Source: Paracoccaceae bacterium
Lineage (GTDB): Bacteria > Pseudomonadota > Alphaproteobacteria > Rhodobacterales > Rhodobacteraceae
Direction: 5' to 3'
Assembly (NCBI GenBank): GCA_003551745.1
Contig: PUNI01000114.1
Span: 1 to 5,236, forward strand
DNA: 5,236 nt
Part shown: in pieces, positions 1 through 5,236 of the stretch
Layout of the letters: each line of letters begins with the position of its first letter
Position numbering within the stretch: the first letter of the stretch is position 1
Translations under genes and position numbers: made by a program
Notes under the pieces: model-generated
What the model was told of the DNA's origin: nothing
The model's input: only the letters and a program-made list of their open reading frames with translations
Databases searched by the model: none

Positions 1-890
1 AGGACCGCCACCTGCGCCGGGCTCTGCTGATGGCGATGGCCGAGGCCGAGGGGATCGCACATCTGCCCGGCGAGCGGGTTGTGGCGCAGGACGTCATCGC
101 CGGGGGCATCCGCGTCGATCTGGCCTCGGGCCGATCGCTCACCGGGCGGTTGCTGGTGGGCTGCGACGGCCGCGACAGCGGCACCGCCCAGCGTGCGGGC
201 ATCCGCCGCGTGCACTGGGGTTACGGGCAGACGGCGCTGGTCTGCGCGGTCGCCCATGAGCGGCCCCATCACGGCGTGGCCCAGCAGCTGTTCCTGCCGG
301 CCGGTCCGCTGGCGGTGCTGCCGCTGACCGGCAACCGCGCCTCTATCGTCTGGACCGAGACCGCGAGCGCCGCCGCGGCGATCATGGCGCTGGACGATGC
401 CGATTATCTGGCGGCGCTGCGCCAGCGGCTGGGCGATTTCCTCGGTGCTGTCAGCCTCGCCGGCGGGCGCTATTCCTATCCGCTCGGCCTGTCGCTGGCC
501 CAGAGCCTCGTTGCCGAGCGGGTGGCGCTGGTGGGCGATGCCGCCCATGGCATTCACCCGATCGCCGGGCAGGGCCTGAACCTCGGGCTGCGCGACGTGG
601 CCGCGCTGGCCGAGGTGCTGGCGGATGCGGCGCGGCGCGGCGAGGATTTCTCCGCCGCGTCGTTGCTGGCGCGCTATCAGCAGTGGCGGCGGTTCGACGC
701 CACCCTGATGGCGCTGGCGACCGATGGCTTCAACCGGCTCTTCTCGAACGACAACCCGCTGCTGCGCGGCCTGCGCGACGTGGGTCTCGGGGTGGCCGGC
801 GCGGTGCCCGGGCTGCGCCGGGCCTTCATCCGCGAGGCGGCCGGCCTGACCGGCGATCTTCCGCGGCTTCTGCAGGGCCGGGCGATCTGA
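1..890 (+). CDS. FAD-dependent ubiquinone-biosynthesis hydroxylase, UbiH/UbiF/COQ6 family (5' partial)
   Basis: This is a flavoprotein monooxygenase of the class that hydroxylates the aromatic ring of ubiquinone precursors, using FAD, NAD(P)H and O2 at the inner face of the cytoplasmic membrane. The frame is open from base 3, so the gene starts outside the window. About 295 residues are visible of a family length near 400, and the N-terminal Rossmann GxGxxG motif is therefore not seen. Visible motifs are the DG motif (LVGCDGRDS, near bases 153-179) and the FAD-ribityl GD motif with its family signature GDAAHGIHPIAGQGLNLG (bases 534-587). These are followed by the RDVAALAEVL helix, the YQQWRRFD segment and the C-terminal FNRLFSNDNPLLRGLRDVGL segment, all typical of this family. 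The first ATG in view (base 30) is internal, because codons 3-29 (DRHLRRALL) match the family. Which hydroxylation position it serves (UbiH, UbiF, UbiL or UbiM type) cannot be told from this fragment, so no symbol is given. It converges on the stress-protein gene and is probably unrelated to the transport operon. Confidence 0.95.
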   Translation, partial: DRHLRRALLMAMAEAEGIAHLPGERVVAQDVIAGGIRVDLASGRSLTGRLLVGCDGRDSGTAQRAGIRRVHWGYGQTALVCAVAHERPHHGVAQQLFLPAGPLAVLPLTGNRASIVWTETASAAAAIMALDDADYLAALRQRLGDFLGAVSLAGGRYSYPLGLSLAQSLVAERVALVGDAAHGIHPIAGQGLNLGLRDVAALAEVLADAARRGEDFSAASLLARYQQWRRFDATLMALATDGFNRLFSNDNPLLRGLRDVGLGVAGAVPGLRRAFIREAAGLTGDLPRLLQGRAI

Positions 891-1040
891 GCGGTCCAGC
901 CCGCGCGTCCGTGTGCGTCGCGGCGTCCCGCCGGCCAGACCTGCAGCGGGCGCTTGCGTGGCGTGGCGCGGCCCGGTTCCGGCGTTGAACCTTCCCGACC
1001 GCCGCGCTGCGCGCCAGCCTCCCCGGCCGCCGCGGGCGGA
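891..1040. other. convergent intergenic gap, no clear terminator
   Basis: These 150 bases separate the stop codons of two converging genes. The region is GC-rich with several short self-complementary stretches. One is CCGCC-GCG-GGCGG at 1027-1039, directly after the stress-protein stop, and another is CCGG-TT-CCGG at 973-982. None is followed by a T-run on either strand, so a standard intrinsic terminator is not supported. Rho-dependent ends or simple hairpin 3' ends are possible. I see no gene here. Confidence 0.5.
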
Positions 1041-1496
1041 TCATGCGCGGCGGATGATGTTCACCGAGCATTTGGCGTAGCCCACCACCTTGGCGGCGTT
1101 GGCGCCCAGCAGATAGTCGCGCAGGCTCGGGCGGCGGGCGGTCATGATGATCTGATCGATTCCAAGCTCGTCGGCGACGTCGAGGATCTCGTCGTAGACC
1201 GTGCCGTGGCGGGCGATGGTGTCAACGCTGAAGCCGGCGGGAACATGCGGGGCCACCACCTGCTCCAGACGCCGCTCTGCCTCCTCCACCAGCTTGCGCA
1301 TGTCGAACTCGCCGGCGCCTTCGAACTCGCCGCGGATCGTGTAGCGCCAGTCGAGACCGGCGAAGAGGTCCGGAACCACCGTCAGGGCTGTGACCTTGCC
1401 GCCGGCCGCCTGTGCCTCGCGGATCGCCCGCGGCAGGGTCAGCTCCCAGCTTTCCGGATCGTCGAGATCGACGGGAACGAGGATATGTCCGCTCAT
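1041..1496 (-). CDS. universal stress protein, UspA superfamily (UspF/UspG-like)
   Basis: This is a single-domain cytoplasmic Usp protein of 151 residues, the normal length for the family. The N-terminus MSGHILVPVDLDDPES is the family's first beta strand and nucleotide loop. Residues 100-118 (VYDEILDVADELGIDQIIM) match the Usp signature of an AxxxxADLIVMG-like strand. The C-terminus, RRPSLRDYLLGANAAKVV then YAKCSVNIIR (residues 121-149), is close to the HRP...YLLGSNAA..CSVLVVR ending I remember for E. coli UspF/UspG. The ATP motif G-2x-G-9x-G(S/T) is only partly kept: G131 remains, but the preceding glycines are replaced by M118 and R121, and S/T by A132. Nucleotide binding is therefore uncertain. 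The ATG at 1496 lies 15 bases after the receptor stop, and a purine-rich GAGAGGGGG (1511-1505 plus flanks) serves as its Shine-Dalgarno and overlaps that stop. It is the last gene of the operon. Usp proteins beside transporters can act as regulators, as reported for TeaD with the ectoine TRAP system. That role here is inferred. Confidence 0.95.
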   Translation of the reverse strand: MSGHILVPVDLDDPESWELTLPRAIREAQAAGGKVTALTVVPDLFAGLDWRYTIRGEFEGAGEFDMRKLVEEAERRLEQVVAPHVPAGFSVDTIARHGTVYDEILDVADELGIDQIIMTARRPSLRDYLLGANAAKVVGYAKCSVNIIRRA

Positions 1497-1511
1497 GGCC
1501 TGCGCCCCCTC

Positions 1512-3383
1512 TCAGCGCCGCTCGGGACGAAACAGCAGCCAGCCCATCCAGACCAGCATGGCGAGCACCACCATGCTGAGCATCGAGACGTCGAAGGCGG
1601 GGTTGATCGAGGCCGGCGGGCTGGGCAGTTCCGGCGCCAGCGCGCGGGCCTGCGGCAGCACCGGGTCGATGCCGGCGACGTTGGGCAGGGCGGCGTTGAG
1701 CGCGCGCACCGTGTCCGAGCCGAGCGGCAGGGCGCGGGGAATGAAGCTGGCGCCCGGCCCCTGGTCGCCGACCGTGCGCTCGCCGATCTCGCGCGGCCCG
1801 GCGATGACGAGCTGGGTCGAGAGCGTCTCCAGAGGCTGCTCGAGCCCGGGATAGGTTCCGGCCGGGATGCGGGCTTGGCGCAGCTGCGGGTGCAGGATGA
1901 GGTTGTTGCCCCGGTTCCAGCCCTCGATCGGCAGCGGGCGCGCGCCGCGTTCGATCATCAGCTCCATCGCCACGCTGCCCAGCGGGGCCACCACCACCGC
2001 GACATCGGCGCCGCTGTCAAGGAGCGCCTCGGCATAGCTGACGGCGTCCTCGCCGCTGACCGTGACCAGCCGGGCGGCCAGATCCAGCCCCTCGATCAGC
2101 GTGCTGGCGACCTGGTGGGAGCCGGTGGCCTCGATGTCGCTGGCGACGGTGCGGGCCTCGGCGAGGCTTTCGATCTCGGGGTCGAGGGCGAGCACATGCA
2201 CGAAGCTGTCGCCGACCGCCCCTACCGCCTCGAAGCCCTCGCGCGGCACCGAGGCGCCGGTCTCGTCGATCTCGAAGAAGGCGCCGGCAGGGACGAGGGC
2301 GACCCGCGCCGCACCGGTATCGATCTCGTCGAGCGGCGTGAGGGAGGGCAGCAGCACCACTGGGCGGCCGGGAAAGGCCGCGCGCACCGCCCGCATCGCG
2401 GTCAGCGCCTCGGCATCGCCGATCACCGAGGGCAGCAGCGCGAGGTTGAGCGGCGGACGGCTGCCGCCGCTGCCGCGGGCATCGACCAGGCCCAGTTCGA
2501 CCAGCGCGTCGCGGGCGACATCGACCGGATCCTCGCCGAAGATCTCGACGCGGTTGTTGAGCCGGCGCATCAGGTCGAGATCGAGAGCGCCGGCGAGCTG
2601 GTCCAGCGCCCCGGCGAGCGCTGGGTGCCGCTCCAGCGCCGCGTTGCGCATCAGCGGCGCGGCCTCGTAGACCGGGAAGAAGGCAAGGTCGTCGTCGAGC
2701 AGCCGCAGAGGGAAATCGGCGAGCTGGCCGTCGGAGGTATAAACGAGGATGACGTCGACCGCACCGTCCAGAAGCATGTCGTAAAGGCTGGCCCGGTCGT
2801 CGAGCGGGACGACCTCGACGGTGCCGAACTCAAGGCCATAGCGGCTCTGCAGCGCCTGGAAGCCGTCGAGCGGACGGGTCAGGAAATCGTCCTCGATACC
2901 GATGCGCAGCCGGTCGGCGCGCGGGATCAGGTCGGATATGGTGGTGAGGGTCGCGGTGCGCGCACGGTCGCCGCGGACGGCCAGCGCATAGCTGTTGTCG
3001 AAGCCGAGACGCTCGCCCCAGGTCAGCCCCAGCGGCGCGAAGAGCTCGCGCACGCGGGCGGTCGCGGCGTCGCCGTCGGCGATCGGGGCCTGGCCGAGCA
3101 GGACGAGGCCGGTGCCGTTGTATTCCGGGTAGATGTCGATCGATCCCCGCCGCAGGCCCTCGAGGTTGACCGCCGTGGTGCCGAAGGGGATGCGCCGGGC
3201 GACAGGGATGCCGGCCTCCTCGGCGATCTGGGCAAAGATCTCGGCGAGCAGCCGGTTTTCGGCGAAGTCCTTCGAGCCGATCACCAGCGGCGCGCGGGCG
3301 TCGTCGCAGCCCAGGAGCGCCAGCGCGGCGAGCCCCGCGAGCGCGGCCCGCAGCCAGCCGCCGGCGCGCGCGGCCAGGCTCAC
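1512..3383 (-). CDS. membrane-tethered lipoprotein: ProX/OsmF-type betaine-binding domain fused to a TAXI-like domain and C-terminal TM
   Basis: This is a predicted 623-residue periplasmic receptor. Residues 1-25 form a signal peptide with arginines at 6 and 12, a hydrophobic core and the lipobox LLGC (Cys26). Residues 31-302 are a complete ProX/OsmF-class domain: IGSKDFAENRLLAE (35-48), IDIYPEYNGTG (82-92), SYALAV (131-136), R170, VYTSDGQ (214-220) and FFPVYEAAPLMR (235-246). Aligned from memory with Archaeoglobus ProX, the betaine cage is kept as K38, Y88, T91, Y132, R170, Y215 and Y239. Asn130 stands where ProX has Asp109. Residues 312-530 resemble a TAXI/NMT1-type binding domain (ATGSHQVAST at 419-428, ARIPAGTYPGLEQPLETLSTQLV at 504-526 with gaps in memory). 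A proline-rich linker and one helix (599-617) follow, ending RPERR, which predicts a cytoplasmic C-terminus. The start is GTG at 3383, chosen because it overlaps the transporter stop (GTGA), has a good Shine-Dalgarno and begins exactly at the signal peptide. No permease or ATPase of an ABC system is in the window. The betaine-binding domain call is strong and the TAXI-like call moderate. Confidence 0.93.
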   Translation of the reverse strand: MSLAARAGGWLRAALAGLAALALLGCDDARAPLVIGSKDFAENRLLAEIFAQIAEEAGIPVARRIPFGTTAVNLEGLRRGSIDIYPEYNGTGLVLLGQAPIADGDAATARVRELFAPLGLTWGERLGFDNSYALAVRGDRARTATLTTISDLIPRADRLRIGIEDDFLTRPLDGFQALQSRYGLEFGTVEVVPLDDRASLYDMLLDGAVDVILVYTSDGQLADFPLRLLDDDLAFFPVYEAAPLMRNAALERHPALAGALDQLAGALDLDLMRRLNNRVEIFGEDPVDVARDALVELGLVDARGSGGSRPPLNLALLPSVIGDAEALTAMRAVRAAFPGRPVVLLPSLTPLDEIDTGAARVALVPAGAFFEIDETGASVPREGFEAVGAVGDSFVHVLALDPEIESLAEARTVASDIEATGSHQVASTLIEGLDLAARLVTVSGEDAVSYAEALLDSGADVAVVVAPLGSVAMELMIERGARPLPIEGWNRGNNLILHPQLRQARIPAGTYPGLEQPLETLSTQLVIAGPREIGERTVGDQGPGASFIPRALPLGSDTVRALNAALPNVAGIDPVLPQARALAPELPSPPASINPAFDVSMLSMVVLAMLVWMGWLLFRPERR

Positions 3384-4936
3384 GCCTGCTCTCCCGGCGC
3401 CACCTTGCCGCGGGTCTGGATGGCGCGGGTGCTCGGCGGCAGCTCCTTTCGGATCTCTCGCAGGAAGCCGATGACCTGCAGCAGCAGCACCACCGAGAAG
3501 GGCAGCGCCCCGGTGATCGCCATCGCCTTGGCCACCTCGACCGAGCCCGACAGCAGCGTGCCGATGGTCAGCACGGCGATCAGAACGCCCCAGACCATCT
3601 TGTGCACCACCGGGGGGTTGAGGTTGCCGCCCGTCGTCATCATCGACAGCACGAAGGTGCCCGAATCCGCCGAGGTGACCAGGAAGATGAACACCAGAAG
3701 TGCGGCGACGACGCCCAGGAAGGCGCCAAGCGGAAAGTAATCGAGGAAGACGAAGAGCGCCTTGGTGACGTCCTGGAACACCAGCTCGGCGATGCCGGCG
3801 TCGCCGAAGAGCTCGACATAGATCGCGCTGCCGCCGAAGGTCGCGAACCACAGGATCGAGAACAGCGTCGGAACCAGGATCACGCCCGCGCAGAACTCGC
3901 GGATGGTCCGGCCGCGGCTGATCCGGGCGATGAAGATGCCCACGAAGGGCCCCCAGGCCAGCCACCAGATCAGATAGGTGAGCGTCCAGCCGGCCGTCCA
4001 GCCCTGCAGGCCCTCGTAGGGGAAGAGCTTGAAGGCCAGCACCGGCAGCGCGGTGACATACTGGCCGACCGAATCGATGAAGCTCTCGAAGATGAACTGG
4101 GTCGGCCCGAAGACCATCACGAAGACCATCAGCCCGATGGCAAGGGTCATGTTGAGGTTGGAGAGAATCTTGATGCCCTTGTCCACGCCGGTGGTTGCCG
4201 AGAGCATGTAGCAGACGAAGAGCACGCCGATGATCGCCAGCGACATGAACTGGGTCTCGCCAGTGCCCGCCACCTCCGCGAGCCCGGCGCGCACCTGCAG
4301 CGTGCCCATCGTCAGCGACCCGGCGAGGCCGAAGACCACCGCGAGCACGCCGAGCACGTCGGCCGACTCGCCGAGGATGCGCCGTGTCGGTCCGTGAAAG
4401 AGCGATGCGATGGGGGTCGAGATCAGCGAGGGCCTGTTCCGGCGGAAGGTGAAATACGCGATCACGAGCGCGCAGACCCCGTAGATCGACCAGGCATGCA
4501 GGCCCCAGTGGAGGTTCGTCAGAACCAGCGCCATCCGCGCCGCCTCGGGCGTGCCGCCCGCCTCTACCGGCGGGCCCTGGAAGTGATAGACGGGCTCGGC
4601 CACGCCCCAGAACAGGAGCCCCGCGCCCATGCCCCCGGCGAACAGCATCGCGATCCAGGAGGCGGTGGAGAACTCCGGGCGCTCGTCGTCGCGGCCGAGC
4701 CGGATCTTTCCGTAGGGCCCGAAGGCGAGATAGCCGGCGAGCACGACGAAGGCCGTGCATATCAGCAGCCAGTACCAGCCGAGCCCGCCCAGCAGGTAGT
4801 TGGTGAAGCCGAGCATCGTGCCGGTCATGCCGGTGGGATCGATCAGGCCCCACAGGCCAATCCCGGCGGTGAAGGCGAGCGCGATAAAGAACACCCGGTT
4901 GAATCCGCGCCCGGGCGCCACAGGCTTTTCACTCAA
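3380..4936 (-). CDS. BCCT-family sodium-coupled betaine/choline/carnitine-type transporter
   Basis: This is an inner-membrane secondary carrier of 518 residues with about 12 hydrophobic helices in the LeuT fold. In 518-residue numbering, the glycine-rich BCCT signature FAGGMGAGLLFWGVAEP spans about 99-115. HWGLHAWSIY (143-152) supplies W144, W149 and Y152, and IWWLAWGPFVGIFIARISRG (323-342) supplies W324, W325 and W328. By memory alignment to BetP these are the aromatic-box and Trp-motif residues that hold quaternary ammonium substrates. A100, M103, F418, T421 and S422 (FLVTSADSG) match BetP sodium-site residues, so sodium coupling is likely. Glycine betaine is the best substrate guess; choline, carnitine or a dimethylated analogue remain possible. 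Both tails are short (about 12 residues before the first helix and about 25-30 after the last), so the long osmosensing C-terminal tail of BetP is absent. Translation starts at TTG 4936, supported by AGAGGAG 7 bases upstream. It is the first gene of the three-gene unit and overlaps the next gene by its stop codon. Confidence 0.97.
   Translation of the reverse strand: MSEKPVAPGRGFNRVFFIALAFTAGIGLWGLIDPTGMTGTMLGFTNYLLGGLGWYWLLICTAFVVLAGYLAFGPYGKIRLGRDDERPEFSTASWIAMLFAGGMGAGLLFWGVAEPVYHFQGPPVEAGGTPEAARMALVLTNLHWGLHAWSIYGVCALVIAYFTFRRNRPSLISTPIASLFHGPTRRILGESADVLGVLAVVFGLAGSLTMGTLQVRAGLAEVAGTGETQFMSLAIIGVLFVCYMLSATTGVDKGIKILSNLNMTLAIGLMVFVMVFGPTQFIFESFIDSVGQYVTALPVLAFKLFPYEGLQGWTAGWTLTYLIWWLAWGPFVGIFIARISRGRTIREFCAGVILVPTLFSILWFATFGGSAIYVELFGDAGIAELVFQDVTKALFVFLDYFPLGAFLGVVAALLVFIFLVTSADSGTFVLSMMTTGGNLNPPVVHKMVWGVLIAVLTIGTLLSGSVEVAKAMAITGALPFSVVLLLQVIGFLREIRKELPPSTRAIQTRGKVAPGEQA
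3389..3395 (-). promoter_or_regulatory. ribosome binding site deciding the GTG start of the receptor gene
   Basis: Reading on the minus strand, GGGAGAG sits 5-7 bases before the GTG at 3383-3381. It lies inside the last codons of the transporter gene. The frame of the receptor remains open far upstream, so this site, the GTGA stop-start overlap and the signal peptide together fix the start. Confidence 0.75.
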
Positions 4937-4943
4937 CGCAAAT

Positions 4944-4950
4944 CTCCTCT
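4944..4950 (-). promoter_or_regulatory. strong ribosome binding site deciding the TTG start of the BCCT gene
   Basis: Minus-strand AGAGGAG is followed by a 7-base spacer (ATTTGCG trimmed to the TTG at 4936-4934). The same frame could be opened at another TTG at 4969, but that would put this Shine-Dalgarno inside the gene and add an 11-residue charged leader (MGAEDRQRRFA) not typical of the family. The downstream TTG, giving MSEKPV, is preferred. Confidence 0.8.
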
Positions 4951-4976
4951 GACGATCCTCGGCGCCCAATCCTGCG

Positions 4977-5006
4977 AGCCTAGGTCGAACGGGGCGACAC
5001 GATCAA
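4977..5006 (-). promoter_or_regulatory. possible sigma70-type promoter for the BCCT operon
   Basis: On the minus strand TTGATC (5006-5001) is followed after 18 bases by TAGGCT (4982-4977), about 40 bases before the TTG start. TTGA matches the -35 box well; the -10 box matches only at the TA and the final T. It is the most promoter-like pair in the gap, and it sits in the least GC-rich part of it. Support is weak, because alphaproteobacterial promoters are poorly conserved. Confidence 0.3.
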
Positions 5007-5037
5007 CCCGTGGTCCGCGAATGCCCCCTAACGCCGC

Positions 5038-5051
5038 GCCCGGCGCCGGGC
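5038..5051. repeat. 14-bp perfect palindrome in the upstream gap
   Basis: GCCCGGCGCCGGGC reads the same on both strands with no central loop. It lies about 100 bases upstream of the transporter start. It could be a dimeric regulator site or simply a consequence of extreme GC content. No regulator gene is in view to link it to. Confidence 0.4.
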
Positions 5052-5094
5052 CGTGCCCGTCCGGGCGGCGGCGCTGTCCTGCCTGCGGCCCGAT

Positions 5095-5110
5095 CCCGGC
5101 CTGGGCCGGG
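5095..5110 (-). terminator. GC-rich hairpin after the right-edge gene, without T-run
   Basis: CCCGGCC-TG-GGCCGGG forms a 7-bp stem (or 6 bp with a 4-base loop). It starts about 35 bases after the stop codon of the minus-strand gene at the right edge. Its position suits a transcript end for that gene. No U-tract follows on the minus strand, so an intrinsic terminator in the strict sense is not shown. Confidence 0.3.
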
Positions 5111-5144
5111 CCGGGGACCAAGCATTCACCAGCCGCGCCGCCGC

Positions 5145-5236
5145 TCAGACCTTCGCCGCGAGCAGTGTGGCGGTGGCGTCCGCCGCGCCCATCTCCAGCT
5201 GATGGAGCGGCATCAGCCGCACGCCATCCGCCTGCG
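5145..5236 (-). CDS. C-terminal end of an unidentified protein (5' part outside the window)
   Basis: A minus-strand frame enters from the right edge and ends at TGA (5147-5145). The visible 29 residues read QADGVRLMPLHQLEM, then GAADATATLLAAKV. About 90% of its third codon positions are G or C, as in the real genes here. The stop is followed by noncoding DNA with a hairpin, which supports a true gene end. I do not recognise the family from so short a tail. It lies 208 bases upstream of the transporter start on the same strand, but the gap with palindromes and a possible promoter suggests a separate transcript. A short plus-strand frame across the same bases is also open, so the call is tentative. 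Confidence 0.45.
   Translation of the reverse strand, partial: QADGVRLMPLHQLEMGAADATATLLAAKV

Noticed and set aside
1027..1039. Hairpin just after the Usp stop as an intrinsic terminator
   Set aside because: The stem is only 5 bp with a 3-base loop and no T-run on either strand.
2062..2670. Plus-strand frame of about 200 codons, Ser/Arg/Ala-rich
   Set aside because: It is antisense to the conserved receptor domains and shows no recognisable family; it is a high-GC shadow.
954..3740. A 928-codon open frame on the plus strand, antisense to the Usp, receptor and end of the transporter gene
   Set aside because: Its product is a low-complexity string rich in Arg, Gly, Ala, Asp and His with no domain. 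It mirrors the codon bias of the minus-strand genes, whose proteins are clearly recognisable.
3384..4853. Upstream extension of the receptor frame through the transporter gene
   Set aside because: The extension translates to an Arg/Gly/Ala-rich shadow of the BCCT gene in another frame. The signal peptide, Shine-Dalgarno and GTG overlap place the real start at 3383.
4937..4969. Upstream TTG at 4969 as start of the transporter
   Set aside because: It would place the strong AGAGGAG site inside the coding region and add an atypical charged leader. The TTG at 4936 has ideal spacing.
4933..5121. Short minus-strand frame of 62 codons in the gap
   Set aside because: It has Pro/Gly/Arg-rich content, no motif, spans the palindromes and the transporter's ribosome binding site, and has no convincing start signal.
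1..5236. CRISPR arrays, tRNA or rRNA genes, insertion sequences, attachment sites
   Set aside because: I saw no regularly spaced repeats, no tRNA-like or rRNA-like segments, no transposase and no terminal inverted repeats.

Overview
The window is very GC-rich, and its genes use almost only G or C at third codon positions. Together with a ubiquinone-pathway hydroxylase and glycine-betaine-type transport genes, this suggests a high-GC alphaproteobacterium, perhaps Rhodobacterales or Rhodospirillales. The taxonomic call rests on style and gene content only.

Layout: the left edge holds the 3' two-thirds or more of a plus-strand FAD-dependent hydroxylase of the UbiH/UbiF/COQ6 family (to 890). A 150-bp convergent gap follows. 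From 4936 down to 1041 the minus strand carries three tightly packed genes. They are a BCCT-family sodium/betaine-type secondary transporter (TTG start at 4936), a lipoprotein that fuses a ProX/OsmF-type betaine-binding domain to a TAXI-like second binding domain and a C-terminal membrane helix (GTG start at 3383, overlapping the transporter stop), and a small UspF/UspG-like universal stress protein (start 1496). About 200 bp of noncoding DNA with GC-rich palindromes and a possible promoter lies upstream. The right edge holds the last codons of another minus-strand gene that I cannot identify.

How the genes may work together: BCCT carriers normally act without a binding protein. Here one is apparently co-translated with a membrane-tethered periplasmic protein whose first domain keeps the residues that form the betaine cage in ProX proteins. 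The transporter itself keeps the aromatic box and the sodium-site residues known from BetP. The simplest reading is one betaine (or related quaternary ammonium) uptake or sensing unit: a sodium-driven carrier, a two-domain tethered receptor, and a cytoplasmic UspA-type regulator, by analogy with TRAP transporters and their TeaD-like Usp partners. This binding-protein-plus-BCCT arrangement is the main point of interest in the window. The physical or functional coupling is inferred.
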